Source: Bacteroidota bacterium (GTDB taxonomy: Bacteria; Bacteroidota; Ignavibacteria; SZUA-365). Taken from it: a stretch of 38,109 bases of DNA. Shown here piece by piece: positions 7,732 to 17,266 of the stretch. The notes under the pieces were generated by a model. It saw nothing but the letters and a program-made list of their open reading frames with translations, had not been told where the DNA came from and did no database searches. Within the stretch, counting starts at the first letter, position 1, and each line of letters begins with the position of its first letter. The DNA lies in NCBI GenBank assembly GCA_014860565.1, contig JACZJN010000184.1:1-38109 (forward strand), in the 5' to 3' direction. The translations under genes and the position numbers were made by a program.

Positions 7732-10293
7732 CTAGACGCTGTCGCCTTCGCCCTGATCCACGGTCGTGTGTTCCTCGGCCGGTCCCTTGTCCTCCCCGTC
7801 GGCGGAGCCGGAAGCGGGATTGAAGGTGAAGGCATCCTTGTCCTCGTTCATTTCGACCTGGATGCGGCTGCCTTCCGGGAAACGGCCTTTGAGGATTTCT
7901 TCCGCGAGCGGATCCTCGACAAAATTCTGCAGCGCACGACGCAGGGGACGTGCACCGTAATTGGGATCGAAGCCCTTTTCGGCGAGAAAGTCCTTCGCAG
8001 CGTCGCTGAATTCCAGCGAAAGGCCCATGTGGCCGAGGCGCTTGAACAGCTTTTTCGTGGAAATGTCGATGATTACCTTGATGTGTTCCTTCGTCAGCGC
8101 GTGGAACACGATGCTCTCGTCGATGCGATTGAGGAACTCGGGATTGAACAACTTCTTGAGAGATTCCTCAAGGGTCTTTTTCATGTCGCGGTAGGCGTTT
8201 TTCTCTTCCGGTTTCTCACCGAAACCGAATACGACTCCGTCCTGCTTGATATCGCGTGCGCCGATATTCGATGTCATGATCAGAATGGTATTCTTGAAAT
8301 CCACTCGCCGGCCGAGTCCATCGGTGATGATGCCGTCGTCGAGCACCTGGAGGAGGATGTTGAACACGTCGGGGTGCGCTTTCTCGATTTCATCGAGCAG
8401 CACGACCGAATACGGTTTACGGCGAATTTTCTCGGTGAGCTGTCCGCCCTCTTCGTAGCCGACATAGCCCGGAGGCGCGCCGACGAGACGGGAGACGGAG
8501 AATTTCTCCATGTACTCGCTCATATCGATGCGCACGAGTGCGTCCTCGGAGTCGAAGAGATAGCGTGCGAGCACCTTGGCGAGCTCGGTTTTTCCGACAC
8601 CGGTCGGACCGAGGAAAATGAACGACCCGATCGGGCGGGAGGGATCCTTGAGTCCTGCGCGCGTGCGGCGAATTGCTCGCACCAGCTTCTCGATGGCTTC
8701 GTCCTGGCCGATGATCTCATCCTTGAGTTCGTCGCCCATTTTGAGCAGCTTCTGCGATTCCGACTGCGCGATGCGATTGACGGGAATGCCGGTCATCATC
8801 GACACCACGTCGGAAATCACGTTGTCATCTACTTCGTGGACAATGGACTGCGACTCGGTTTCCCAGATGCGCTTGGCTTCATCGAGTTCGTGCAGCAGCT
8901 TCTTCTCGATGTCGCGCAGCCGCGCGGCTTCCTCGAAATTCTGGTTGCGCACGACCTGGTTTTTCTCGCTCTTGATCTTCTCGATGTCTTCTTCCAGCTC
9001 GACGATGTTCTTGGGCACGACGATATTTTCGAGATGCACCCGTGCGCCGGATTCGTCGAGCACGTCGATGGCCTTGTCGGGAAGGAAGCGGTCGGTGATG
9101 TAGCGATCACTCAGACGCACGCATTCCTGAATGGCCTTGTCGGTGTAGCGCACGTTGTGATGCTCTTCGTACTTCGTTTTTATGTTTTCCAGAATCTGTA
9201 TGGTTTCATCCACGCTGGTGGGATCGACCATGATCTTCTGGAAGCGGCGGTCGAGCGCGCCGTCTTTTTCGATATTCTGACGGTACTCGTCGAGAGTGGT
9301 CGCGCCGATGCACTGGATGTCGCCGCGCGCGAGTGCGGGCTTGAACATGTTGGAGGCGTCGAGCGAACCCGAGGCACCGCCGGCACCGACGATGGTGTGG
9401 AGTTCGTCGATGAAAAGAATGATGTCGCGGGCTTTTTCCAGCTCGTTCATCACGGCTTTCATACGCTCTTCGAACTGTCCGCGGTATTTCGTGCCCGCGA
9501 CCAGCGCTGCGAGGTCAAGGGTGACGACACGTTTGTTGTGAAGCACACGCGAGACTTTCTTCTGGATGATGCGCAGTGCGAGTCCCTCGGCGATGGCAGT
9601 CTTGCCGACGCCCGGCTCGCCGATGAGCACGGGATTGTTTTTCTTGCGTCGCGAAAGTACCTGCGCCACACGCTCGATTTCCTTCTCGCGGCCGACGATG
9701 GGGTCGAGCTTGTCGTCGAGCGCCATTTTCGTCAGATCGCGCCCGAAATTGTCGAGCACGGGTGTTTTGACGCGCTCGGCGCGTTTCTCGGCGGCGCTGC
9801 TGGCTTCGCCGCGCTCGGGTCCGCGACCCGGTTCGTTGGGCGAAGGCGTCGAGGGTTTGCCGCTGATGATGTTGTCGAGTTCATTGCGCACGAGGTCGTA
9901 CTGCACGTTGAACTGGTTGAGAATCTGTGCGGCGATGTTGTCGTCGTCACGAAGCAGCGACAGGAGCAGATGCTCGGTGCCGATCACCTCGGACTTGTAG
10001 AGCTTGGCTTCGAGGTAGGTGATTTTCAGCACCTTCTCCGCCTGCTTCGTCAGCGGGATGTTGCCGATCGTGATCGTGCCTCCCGACGAACGGACGGTGT
10101 CCTCAATGCTCTTTTTCACCTGGTAGAGATCGCAGCCGAGGTTGCGCAGGATCTTTACGGCGATCCCCTCTCCCTCGCGGATGATGCCCAGGAGCAAATG
10201 TTCGGTGCCGATGTAGTCATGGCCGAGGCGAAGCGCTTCTTCGCGGCTCAGGCGGATGACTTCCTGCACTCTGTTTGAAAAGTTACCTTCCAT
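7732..10293 (-). CDS. clpC: ATP-dependent Clp protease ATP-binding subunit ClpC
   Basis: An 853-residue HSP100 protein: duplicated Clp-N repeats (about 1-145), AAA+ domain 1 with Walker A GEPGVGKT (225-232) and IILFIDELH, a middle region carrying a UVR motif ([18 protein letters not shown]) characteristic of ClpC, AAA+ domain 2 with GPTGVGKT and [15 protein letters not shown], and a C-terminal D2-small domain ([20 protein letters not shown]). ClpC unfolds substrates and feeds them to ClpP, whose gene begins at 37664. The acidic C-terminal tail after residue about 820 looks disordered. The gene is apparently transcribed from its own promoter in the 183-nt gap after mlaE. Confidence 0.97.
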   Translation of the reverse strand: MEGNFSNRVQEVIRLSREEALRLGHDYIGTEHLLLGIIREGEGIAVKILRNLGCDLYQVKKSIEDTVRSSGGTITIGNIPLTKQAEKVLKITYLEAKLYKSEVIGTEHLLLSLLRDDDNIAAQILNQFNVQYDLVRNELDNIISGKPSTPSPNEPGRGPERGEASSAAEKRAERVKTPVLDNFGRDLTKMALDDKLDPIVGREKEIERVAQVLSRRKKNNPVLIGEPGVGKTAIAEGLALRIIQKKVSRVLHNKRVVTLDLAALVAGTKYRGQFEERMKAVMNELEKARDIILFIDELHTIVGAGGASGSLDASNMFKPALARGDIQCIGATTLDEYRQNIEKDGALDRRFQKIMVDPTSVDETIQILENIKTKYEEHHNVRYTDKAIQECVRLSDRYITDRFLPDKAIDVLDESGARVHLENIVVPKNIVELEEDIEKIKSEKNQVVRNQNFEEAARLRDIEKKLLHELDEAKRIWETESQSIVHEVDDNVISDVVSMMTGIPVNRIAQSESQKLLKMGDELKDEIIGQDEAIEKLVRAIRRTRAGLKDPSRPIGSFIFLGPTGVGKTELAKVLARYLFDSEDALVRIDMSEYMEKFSVSRLVGAPPGYVGYEEGGQLTEKIRRKPYSVVLLDEIEKAHPDVFNILLQVLDDGIITDGLGRRVDFKNTILIMTSNIGARDIKQDGVVFGFGEKPEEKNAYRDMKKTLEESLKKLFNPEFLNRIDESIVFHALTKEHIKVIIDISTKKLFKRLGHMGLSLEFSDAAKDFLAEKGFDPNYGARPLRRALQNFVEDPLAEEILKGRFPEGSRIQVEMNEDKDAFTFNPASGSADGEDKGPAEEHTTVDQGEGDSV

Positions 10294-10378
10294 TGTATTT
10301 CCAGCTTGTATCTGTCAGAATCCAATTCGCCTCTCGGCGATCGGCGCGTCCTTTGAACTTCGCATATTCAACTAACTA

Positions 10379-10409
10379 CAAAATTATAGATCGCAGAGTT
10401 CCCTTCAAG
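10379..10409 (-). promoter_or_regulatory. Candidate Bacteroidota-type promoter of clpC
   Basis: On the minus strand CTTG (10409-10406) is followed after 19 nt by TAATTTTG (10386-10379). This matches the spacing and the TAnnTTTG -7 element known for Bacteroidota primary sigma factors, with one change in the -33 TTTG. It lies about 85 nt before the clpC start. No experimental start site is known. Confidence 0.5.
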
Positions 10410-10476
10410 ATAGCGCCCTTCTGCCCGGCGATCAAGGCGAAGGGGAGTCCCCAACAGTCGCGCTTCCATGGGAGTA

Positions 10477-11247
10477 TCAGAAGATGATCAGCCAGAGTGC
10501 GTAATCGAGAATCAGAATCATTGCGGATGAGAGCACGAAAGAGCGGATGGTGGCGAGTCCCACGCCTTCCGCGCCGCCGCTGGTCTTGAAACCGATATGG
10601 CAGCCGAGAATGGCAGTGACGCCTCCGAACGCGATGGATTTGATAATGCCGGAAACAATGTCCTTTGTTTCAAAGAATCGCTCGACGCTGCCGAAAAACA
10701 CCTGTGATGTGAGGCCGAGGAAAAAGTTCGAAACCAGGAACGCGCCAATCAGTGCGATGCTGTTCGCAAATACGACGAGCACCGGCATCATGAGAACGGC
10801 ACCGAGGAAGCGCGGCATGGCGAGATAGCGCACAGGATCGATCGCCATGCTCTCGAGGGCGTCTATCTGTTCGGTGACTTTCATCGTGCCGATTTCCGCC
10901 GCGATGGATGCACCGACGCGTCCCGCGATGACAATCGCCGTGAGTACCGGTCCCAGCTCGATGAAGATCGCGCGACTCACCGCGCCCCCGATCAGCGAAA
11001 AGCTGATCATGCCCTGGAATTGGTACGCGGCCTGCCAGGCCGATACCATGCCGGTGAAGAGTCCGATGATCAGCACGAGCGGAAGCGACCCGACGCCGAT
11101 ATGCGCCATCTGCTCGAGCACGAGCCGGCGGTCGCGGAAAAGCCGATGCATGCTGCGGAAGATCTTCAGCTGCAGCACGCTGACCTGTCCGATCTCCGTG
11201 AAAAAACGAATCGTGCGGCGGCCGAGTATGTCGAGTCCGAGAGTCAT
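10477..11247 (-). CDS. mlaE: MlaE-family ABC transporter permease (lipid asymmetry / YrbE type)
   Basis: A 256-residue integral membrane protein with the MlaE fold: an N-terminal interface helix (LFRDRRLVLEQMAHIGVGSLPLVLIIGLFTGMV is the start of the first membrane unit), the conserved block RVGASIAAEIGTMKVTEQIDALESM with PVRYLAMPR, and a C-terminal NSIALIGAFLV and GCHIGF region. MlaE forms the core of transporters moving phospholipids or other hydrophobic molecules between membranes with MlaF ATPase and MCE-domain partners. Neither mlaF nor an MCE gene is next to it; downstream lies clpC. The heptamer repeat tract sits immediately upstream of its start. Confidence 0.92.
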   Translation of the reverse strand: MTLGLDILGRRTIRFFTEIGQVSVLQLKIFRSMHRLFRDRRLVLEQMAHIGVGSLPLVLIIGLFTGMVSAWQAAYQFQGMISFSLIGGAVSRAIFIELGPVLTAIVIAGRVGASIAAEIGTMKVTEQIDALESMAIDPVRYLAMPRFLGAVLMMPVLVVFANSIALIGAFLVSNFFLGLTSQVFFGSVERFFETKDIVSGIIKSIAFGGVTAILGCHIGFKTSGGAEGVGLATIRSFVLSSAMILILDYALWLIIF

Positions 11248-11284
11248 CCTCCCAAATTACGGAATATTCGGGAATATCAGGACG

Positions 11285-11440
11285 TTGGCTTTTGGCTTTT
11301 GGCTTTTGGCTTTTGGCTTTTGGCTGTTGGCTGTTGGCTGTTGGCTTTTGGCTGTTGGCTTTTGGCTGTTGGCAGTTGGCCGTTGGCTTTTGGCTTTTGG
11401 CTGTTGGCCAAGGTCCAATAGCCAATAGCCAATAGCCAAT
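11285..11440. repeat. Heptanucleotide tandem repeat tract that switches strand polarity
   Basis: Eighteen in-phase 7-nt units run from 11285 to 11410, mostly TTGGCTT or TTGGCTG, the last being TTGGCCA. After a 4-nt spacer (AGGT) the units continue as CCAATAG three times plus CCAAT (11415-11440), which is the same TTGG core read from the other strand. The tract fills most of the 208-nt gap between the radical SAM stop and the mlaE start. The TTGGCCAA centre and the opposed GCCAA/TTGGC units could fold into hairpins. Frames through it encode low-complexity peptides only (for example LLAFGFW repeats), so it is treated as non-coding. Confidence 0.95.
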
Positions 11441-11455
11441 GTCGCAGCGCGACGC

Positions 11456-12469
11456 TCACCGATAGATGCGCAGTCCCTCGGTGCAGTTGCTGCAGATGGG
11501 GATGTTTCGCCGGCCGGTGAGGACGCGGTTGCGAAAGGCGTGATACTCCGGCGATTGCCACACGTCGTCGAAGCTGCGTCCGTTGATGGTACCGAGCGGA
11601 TATTCCGCATCCTTGTCGAAGCAGCAGGGCACGACAACGCCGTCCCAGGTGATGACGCTGCGCTCCCAGAGACGCACGCAGCGGTTGTGCTGCGTGTTCT
11701 TCGTCCGCAGTGCGCCGTCGACGATGCGATACCGGCTGTAGCGTTCATCGCGCGGGAGAAAACGCTCGGCGCCTTCTATCGAATACACCTGCATCGTCTT
11801 CAGTGCGACGTAGGCGCGATGTTTCCGGGCGAGGGCGCGGAGCTCCGGAAGTTGCTCCTCGTTCTGCCGCGTGACCAGCAGCTGCAGCGACAGCTCTGTG
11901 CGTGCACGGCGGCCGAGTGTGCGGCGGGCAGTGTCGAGATGTCCGAGTGCCTCGTGCACTTTCGCAAGAGAACCGCCGACGCGGTATTCCTCGTACACTT
12001 CCTGCGTCATCCCGTCGATGGAAAGGATGAGGCGGTCGAGTCCCGCGCGCAGCAGCGCGTCCACGACTGCGCGCCGCAGGAAATGGGCGTTGGTGCTGAT
12101 GGAAACATACATGCGCTTCGCGTGCGCGTATGCGATCATGTCGACGAGCTGGTTGTTGATGAACGGCTCGCCCTGGAAAAAGAGTTGAAGGTAGAAAACT
12201 TCTTTATGCACGCTGTCGACGATGGACCGGAAGCGGTCGAGGTCCATCATGCCGAGCGGACGCACCATCGTGCCGTTGCCGGAGGGACATTCCGGACATT
12301 TGAGATTGCAGCGATTGGTCGGCTCGATCGTCAGGGTGTAGGGACGCCCCCATACAAGGCTGCGTCCGCGGCGTATCGAGATCTGGTAGGAAAGCCCGAC
12401 CAGAACAAGGTTCCAGACGCGGCGGAAAGAGAGGCAGCGGGAGAGGTTGCGGAGTGTCCGCAGAGTCAT
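11456..12469 (-). CDS. Radical SAM enzyme with SPASM-type C-terminal cluster
   Basis: A 337-residue protein. The radical SAM cluster motif is CNLKCPEC (Cys54, Cys58, Cys61), preceded by the beta strand LTIEPTNR. Further family motifs are FFQGEPFIN (GGEP position), ISTNAHFL and LILSIDGM. A C-terminal SPASM-like region holds CVRLW, VVPCCFDKD and CSNCTEG, giving cysteines for an additional Fe-S cluster. The substrate is unknown; SPASM proteins modify peptides, sugars or lipids. The start codon shares one base with the upstream methyltransferase stop (TAATG), and the run upstream includes a glycosyltransferase and a flippase-like protein, so a role in making a surface glycan or lipid is plausible but inferred. 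Confidence 0.88.
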   Translation of the reverse strand: MTLRTLRNLSRCLSFRRVWNLVLVGLSYQISIRRGRSLVWGRPYTLTIEPTNRCNLKCPECPSGNGTMVRPLGMMDLDRFRSIVDSVHKEVFYLQLFFQGEPFINNQLVDMIAYAHAKRMYVSISTNAHFLRRAVVDALLRAGLDRLILSIDGMTQEVYEEYRVGGSLAKVHEALGHLDTARRTLGRRARTELSLQLLVTRQNEEQLPELRALARKHRAYVALKTMQVYSIEGAERFLPRDERYSRYRIVDGALRTKNTQHNRCVRLWERSVITWDGVVVPCCFDKDAEYPLGTINGRSFDDVWQSPEYHAFRNRVLTGRRNIPICSNCTEGLRIYR

Positions 12470-13302
12470 TACAAATCCTTTCTGCAGATCAGGTACCAGG
12501 CAGGATTGATCCAGGAGTTGAAGAAGCCCGGTTCATCGCTGACGAGGCGCAAGACAAGATTTTTCAGACCGCTGCGCCGCAGCAGACGGATCGTGCGCAG
12601 GTGTCCGTCGGACCAGACCAGCGATTCAGGTCTGTCAAACAGCCGCAGCGCGGTCGCATGGTTGATGAAGGAGGCTTGCAGGCCGCTGGCGTGAAGCAGT
12701 CCCGTCAATTCCGCGAAGCTGAGCAGCTGCGCGAGATCTTCGCGCGCCGCATCGGCTGGACGTTTTTTCCGCAGCATCGCGCGCAGCTCGTCGCGCCGCT
12801 TCAGGCTCGCAAGCGGGAGTCCGAAATGCGGGTCGGAAATAATGTTCGTCAGCGCATTGCGGTTCGGCGTGCTCATGTACAGCAGTCCCTGCGGAGTGAG
12901 AACGCGGGAAATTTCCATGAGCACCTCGGCGGGCGACGCCACGTGTTCGAGCACATCCTGCAGCACGATCGCATCGAACGATGCATCGGGGTAGGGAAGC
13001 GACGTGAGATCCGTCATCGCGGTTTCGACATCGGGGAGGCTCTCGTTCAATGCGTCGAGGCGATCGGCGTTGCAGTCCACGGCGATCACATCTGCGCCGC
13101 GGGCATGGAGCGCCGCGCTTGTGCCGCCGACGCCGCAGCCGGCGTCGAGCACGACGGCGCCCTTCAGATCCATGAATGATTCAAGCGCGTCACACACGGC
13201 ATCCCCGCGCAGGCGGGCATGATCGATGGCGCGCTGCCAGCGTTCGTAGTTGGGGTGCGCCGTATCCAGCGCGAATGTCGATTCGAAAGTTGTCTCGGTC
13301 AC
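12469..13302 (-). CDS. Class I SAM-dependent methyltransferase
   Basis: A 277-residue protein with motif I VLDAGCGVGG (51-60), acidic post-I VIAVDCNADRL, and the post-motif LQDVLEHVASPAEVLMEISRVL found in UbiE/UbiG-like methyltransferases, followed by GLLYMSTPN. The last 100 residues are less conserved and include a basic stretch. The GTG start at 13300-13302 is 3 nt after the glycosyltransferase stop, and the gene overlaps the radical SAM gene by one base, so it is part of a coupled operon. The methyl acceptor cannot be told from sequence. Confidence 0.88.
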   Translation of the reverse strand: MTETTFESTFALDTAHPNYERWQRAIDHARLRGDAVCDALESFMDLKGAVVLDAGCGVGGTSAALHARGADVIAVDCNADRLDALNESLPDVETAMTDLTSLPYPDASFDAIVLQDVLEHVASPAEVLMEISRVLTPQGLLYMSTPNRNALTNIISDPHFGLPLASLKRRDELRAMLRKKRPADAAREDLAQLLSFAELTGLLHASGLQASFINHATALRLFDRPESLVWSDGHLRTIRLLRRSGLKNLVLRLVSDEPGFFNSWINPAWYLICRKDL

Positions 13303-13305
13303 GGT

Positions 13306-14415
13306 TTACCAGCGGGGCGGTTTCACATACGACGTTACACCGGTCAGGGCTGAAAAGAAAATATGGAATCCTTCCGAGAACGCAAGGCGAATTCTTGCAT
13401 TATCGCCTTCCATCCAGCGGAATGCATAGGCGAGAAAACCCGTGTCGTACCAGAGTTTCCACAGCCACATCAGCAGGGGCAGCACGCGTTCGGGACCCGG
13501 CATGAGCACCGTGAGCGCGACGACGGCCAGCGGAGTAAGGGTCTCACTGAGAACGAATGCGGCAAGAAAAGATGCGCCACGGCCGCGGTACGCAGAGGAT
13601 ACGCGGTAGTGGCGGAGCTTCTGTCTTAGAAGATCCTTCCACCCCGTGGGTGCTGCGGAAAGCACCATCGCATCCTGACGCGTGCAGACGCCAACGGATG
13701 CGCCGTGCTTCAGCATCCGCTGCAGCAGGAGGTCGTCGTCGCCGCCGAGATGCGCATACAGCGTCGGGAGTCCTCCACAGCGCTCGTACATCGTGCGTGT
13801 GAATCCCCAGCTGCGTCCGCTTGCCATGTATGGAATGCCGAATGCGGCGGCGGAAATGCTCAGCGCCATGGTTCTGCGCGATTCGAACGCGGCGAAACGA
13901 GATGCGCCGTCGTCGCCCGCCGTCAGAGGCGCGAGCCCGATCACCGTTTCGACATCGTCCGAAAACGCAGCGGTCATGCTGCGAATCCATGCGGGACGCG
14001 GCAGGCAATCGGCATCGGTGAGTAGCAGCAGGTCGTTCCGTGCCACCGCGATGCCCTGATGCAGCGCCCATTTTTTCGGAGAAACACCGTCGGGTGTTTC
14101 GTCGATGCGCAGGATGCGTATCGGGAGGTCGGATCCCATCCCCTGCGCGATGTCCGATGTCCCGTCATCCGAGCGATCGTCCACAAGAATGATTTCGAAA
14201 AGATCGCGGGGATAATCCTGTTCGTTCAGCGCCGCGAGGAGCCGCGGCAGCACGGCTGCTTCGTTGTGCGCGGCGATTATCACTGATACCGGCCGCGGTT
14301 CCCTGCGCGCCGGAGGCGTGCGTAGCGCGCGCATCCATCCACTGTACACGAGCACGAAAAACAGCGAACTGACGACGGCACAGACGATTGCTACGGCCTG
14401 CAGGACGATGATCAT
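13306..14415 (-). CDS. Family 2 glycosyltransferase, membrane-associated
   Basis: A 369-residue GT-A enzyme. An N-terminal membrane helix (residues 1-27) is followed by the catalytic domain: PVSVIIAAHNE, ILVDDRSDDGT (Asp79/Asp80), the nucleotide-sugar metal site TDADCLP (134-136), GGDDDLL (226-228) with the probable base, and a degenerate QxxRW-like QKLRHYR at 265-271. Two or more membrane segments follow (FLAAFVLSETLTPLAVVALTV and the last 70 residues). This layout is that of processive or lipid-linked GT2 enzymes. It overlaps gatB as ATGA and precedes a methyltransferase by 3 nt. Sugar and acceptor are unknown. Confidence 0.9.
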   Translation of the reverse strand: MIIVLQAVAIVCAVVSSLFFVLVYSGWMRALRTPPARREPRPVSVIIAAHNEAAVLPRLLAALNEQDYPRDLFEIILVDDRSDDGTSDIAQGMGSDLPIRILRIDETPDGVSPKKWALHQGIAVARNDLLLLTDADCLPRPAWIRSMTAAFSDDVETVIGLAPLTAGDDGASRFAAFESRRTMALSISAAAFGIPYMASGRSWGFTRTMYERCGGLPTLYAHLGGDDDLLLQRMLKHGASVGVCTRQDAMVLSAAPTGWKDLLRQKLRHYRVSSAYRGRGASFLAAFVLSETLTPLAVVALTVLMPGPERVLPLLMWLWKLWYDTGFLAYAFRWMEGDNARIRLAFSEGFHIFFSALTGVTSYVKPPRW

Positions 14416-15944
14416 GGGGAATCTCCTTCGCCGGCGCGAGCAGAGCGCTCACTACCTTCCTGTTCGCTTCGCCGCGCGGTCGCTTCCTTCATCTCTTGGT
14501 CCCCCGCGCCCGCCAGGAGATCTCGAAGAATGGCACTGCTGCGCCGCGGATCGGCTTTTCCCTGGCTCTGTTCCATCATGCGCTGAATGAAAAAACCGAG
14601 AAGCCCCTGTTTCCCGTTTTGAAAGGCGTGGACTTCCGCGGGATGTGCTTCAAGAATGTCCTCGGCCAGCGCGCGAAGGGTCGTTTCATCCGATACCTGC
14701 AGCAGACCGAGTTCGGCGATCAACGCATCGGCGTCCTGCGACGACCCGCACATGTTTTCGAACACCAGCTTCGCGGCGCTGTGGCTGATGCTGCCGTCGT
14801 CGATCCGCTCGAGCAGATGCGCCAGACGCGCAGCGTCGACGGGGATCGTCCCGCACGCCTGATTCTTCATCGCGGCCAGCAGTTCTCCGTTGATCCAATG
14901 GACGGCGGACTTCGTCAATGCGGCTCTTCGATCGGCAGGGAGGCAGCGCAGGAGTTCTTCGAAGAAGTCCACCATCATGCGATCAGCGGTGAGCACGTCC
15001 GCATCGTAATGGCTGAGTCCGTGCTCTTGCACGAGTCTTTCGGCTCGGGCCAGCGGCAGTTCCGGAAGTGTGGCGACGACGGATTCGATTTCCTCCGTCG
15101 TGATGACGAGTTCGGGCAGATCCAGGTCGTCGACGTAATGATAATCCGCGGCGCTTTCCTTGCCGCGCATGATGCTGCCGGCGTTGGCATTCTCGTCCCA
15201 GAGCAAAGTGACCGCTTCAACGGTCCCCCCCGACGCGAGCACGGTGCGCTGGCGGTCGATTTCCCAATGCAGTGCGTGCTCGATATGACGGAAGGAATTG
15301 AGATTCTTGATCTCCGTTCGCTGGCCGGGGGCGTTTGCCGTATCGCGTAACGATACGTTCGCGTCGCAGCGGAGCGACGCGTGCTCCATGCTGCCGTCAC
15401 AGATGCCGATGTACATCAGCATGCGCCGCAGTTCCTGCAGGAATGCCACGGCTGCTTCGGGCGATATGAATACGGGGTAGGTTACGATTTCCAGCAGCGG
15501 CGTGCCGCAGCGATTGTCGTCCGCACGAGCGTCCGTTTCCGTATGGATGAGCTTCCCGGCATCCTCCTCGAGATGAATGCGCTGTATTGCAGCATGGGCG
15601 ATGTTTCCGTCGGGCATTCGGAATCGCAGCGCTCCGCCGGTACCGATCGGTCGGTCGTACTGGGTGATCTGGTAGCCCTTCGGAAGGTCGGGATAGAAAT
15701 AATGTTTACGTGCAAAGCGGGAGTCGGGGTGCAGGGTGCAGCCGAGTGCTGTTCCCGCGCGAATGGCCATGCGCACGGCTTCCGCATTGAGCACGGGAAG
15801 TGCGCCCGGGTGTCCGAGACATTCCGGGCACGTGCGGGAATTCGGCGCATCGTCACCCGTGGTCGCACATGCGCAGAACAGCTTGCTCCGCGTCAGGAGC
15901 TGCGCGTGGATTTCCAGTCCTATGACGGGGGAGTATTCCATCAT
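14412..15944 (-). CDS. gatB: Aspartyl/glutamyl-tRNA amidotransferase subunit B
   Basis: A 510-residue GatB: YSPVIGLEIHAQL start, zinc-site cysteines FCAC and CPECLGHPGALP, HYFYPDLPKGYQITQYD, HLEEDAGKLIH, RCGTPLLEIVT, SLRCDANVSLR and EIKNLNSFRH, then the helical and YqeY-like tail (KLVFENM, GLLGFFIQRMM). With GatA and GatC it converts Glu-tRNA(Gln) or Asp-tRNA(Asn) to the amidated form. The frame is open far upstream, but homology begins at ATG 15944, which overlaps the flippase stop as ATGA; the 480 or so codons upstream of it are the flippase gene read in the wrong frame. The last 25 residues are charged and probably disordered. Confidence 0.96.
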   Translation of the reverse strand: MMEYSPVIGLEIHAQLLTRSKLFCACATTGDDAPNSRTCPECLGHPGALPVLNAEAVRMAIRAGTALGCTLHPDSRFARKHYFYPDLPKGYQITQYDRPIGTGGALRFRMPDGNIAHAAIQRIHLEEDAGKLIHTETDARADDNRCGTPLLEIVTYPVFISPEAAVAFLQELRRMLMYIGICDGSMEHASLRCDANVSLRDTANAPGQRTEIKNLNSFRHIEHALHWEIDRQRTVLASGGTVEAVTLLWDENANAGSIMRGKESAADYHYVDDLDLPELVITTEEIESVVATLPELPLARAERLVQEHGLSHYDADVLTADRMMVDFFEELLRCLPADRRAALTKSAVHWINGELLAAMKNQACGTIPVDAARLAHLLERIDDGSISHSAAKLVFENMCGSSQDADALIAELGLLQVSDETTLRALAEDILEAHPAEVHAFQNGKQGLLGFFIQRMMEQSQGKADPRRSSAILRDLLAGAGDQEMKEATARRSEQEGSERSARAGEGDSP

Positions 15945-17266
15945 TTCACCCGCGTCTCCCGCACCGCGCGCAGCATCGGGGGCGTGAGCCAGGCGTTTGC
16001 GGCGAGACGTCCGGCCATCAGGGCGATAGCCGCGGCGACCGCACCCACCGCATCGAAGACGAGGATCGCGACCGCAAGCGTGATGATGATCACGCTGACT
16101 TCCAGCACGGTTGCCAGCGTCACGGGGCCGGTGCGTTTCGTCGCCACGAGCACGGAACGCTGGAAGGAGAGCAGCACCGACGTCCCGGGCATCAGCACCA
16201 GCAGCTGCGCTGGAAGTATCGCGAAAGCGGCGAGCAGGGGAGAAAGCCCTGAAAGATCGAGAAACCAGAAATCCGCGAGCGGCGTCATCGCGATGCACGC
16301 GAGCCCCGCGACGGCGGCGACGCCGAGTCCCACGGCAAAATTCCGGACGACGCGAAAATGTTCCATATGCCTGCCGAAACGGGCGATGGCAACTTCCTGA
16401 TACGACAATCCGAAGCTGCGGAAGAGGAACACCAGGGAGGTCACCACGGGCATCACGGCGAGGGATTCGAGCGGCATGCGCGATTGACCGAGAAAGAACG
16501 TGACCATCGGCTGCACGCCGAGTGCGAGGATCGACGTCATGGCGAGGGGATAGTAAAAAGAGAAAATCGAGCGATAGCTCATGGCGGCGGTCGGATCGTC
16601 TGCTCCATGCAGGAGACGGTGGATGGTCCTCCGCACCATGAGGCGACTCGCCACCGCTTCGATGGTCACGCCGGCGGCGAGCGCGGCTCCTCCCACGGCG
16701 GCACCCGGGAGATCGGTCAAGGTGGCGGCGAGGACCGCCGTTCCCGACATCGAAACAAGCCGTATGATGGTGCCGTAGGCAATGCGGCGGGTGAGGTTGT
16801 GACGGATGAGGAGTCCCTGGTAGAATCTCCGGAATCCGATTGCGGCTGGCCATGGCAGCAGCAGCGCCGTCGCCAGATGCGTCAGCCGTTCGACTTCGTC
16901 CGGGAGGCCGATCAGGTCGCTGGCAATAAACGAGAATACCGGGGGTATGATCACTATCAGCATGATGACGGTGATGCCGCCGTTGAGCATCAGGGTGAAA
17001 TTGCGCAGGCGGAGGTAGGAGGTCCGATCCGAAACAAGCGCGGTGGACGCGCTCATCATCATGATGATGGGCGATTCGACCAGGAGCGCAAAGGAAAAGG
17101 CCACACCGTAGGCGGCGAGATTGAATTTCGGATCCGCCAAGCGCGCGATGACCGCCGCGAGGAAGGGTCCTTCGACGGACATCATCAGCCAGGTCGCCAG
17201 CATGGGGAGCCAGAATACCAGCAGTGTCCGTGTGGTCACGGAGCGATGTTCGGATGCGTGGGGCAT
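15941..17266 (-). CDS. MATE/MOP-superfamily membrane protein (flippase or exporter)
   Basis: A 441-residue polytopic protein with about twelve hydrophobic segments arranged as in MATE/MVF-type (MOP superfamily) transporters. Segments include TLLVFWLPMLATWLMM, LAAYGVAFSFALLVESPIIMMM, a loop with RFYQGLLIRHNLTRR, and FLFRSFGLSYQEVAIARFGRH near the middle. The acidic ARLADPKFNLAAYG motif in helix 2 recalls MATE proteins. It may move a lipid-linked molecule or a drug; no substrate can be assigned. The start at ATG 17266 lies inside the end of a 93-codon ORF, and the stop overlaps gatB. A truncated paralogue sits at 19821-20144, 69 of 77 residues identical at the N terminus. Confidence 0.82.
   Translation of the reverse strand: MPHASEHRSVTTRTLLVFWLPMLATWLMMSVEGPFLAAVIARLADPKFNLAAYGVAFSFALLVESPIIMMMSASTALVSDRTSYLRLRNFTLMLNGGITVIMLIVIIPPVFSFIASDLIGLPDEVERLTHLATALLLPWPAAIGFRRFYQGLLIRHNLTRRIAYGTIIRLVSMSGTAVLAATLTDLPGAAVGGAALAAGVTIEAVASRLMVRRTIHRLLHGADDPTAAMSYRSIFSFYYPLAMTSILALGVQPMVTFFLGQSRMPLESLAVMPVVTSLVFLFRSFGLSYQEVAIARFGRHMEHFRVVRNFAVGLGVAAVAGLACIAMTPLADFWFLDLSGLSPLLAAFAILPAQLLVLMPGTSVLLSFQRSVLVATKRTGPVTLATVLEVSVIIITLAVAILVFDAVGAVAAAIALMAGRLAANAWLTPPMLRAVRETRVK

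Noticed and set aside
7687-10278. An 860-codon open frame on the plus strand across clpC
   Set aside because: It is antisense to an unmistakable ClpC. Long antisense frames are expected from GC-rich codon bias, and the product has no recognisable domain.
11285-11440. CRISPR array
   Set aside because: Units are 7 nt, contiguous and without spacers; no cas genes are in the window.
11257-11748. ORFs reading through the heptamer tract as LLAFGFW- or SQKPKA-type peptides
   Set aside because: Products are pure repeat translation, exist in several frames and both strands, and have no start context.
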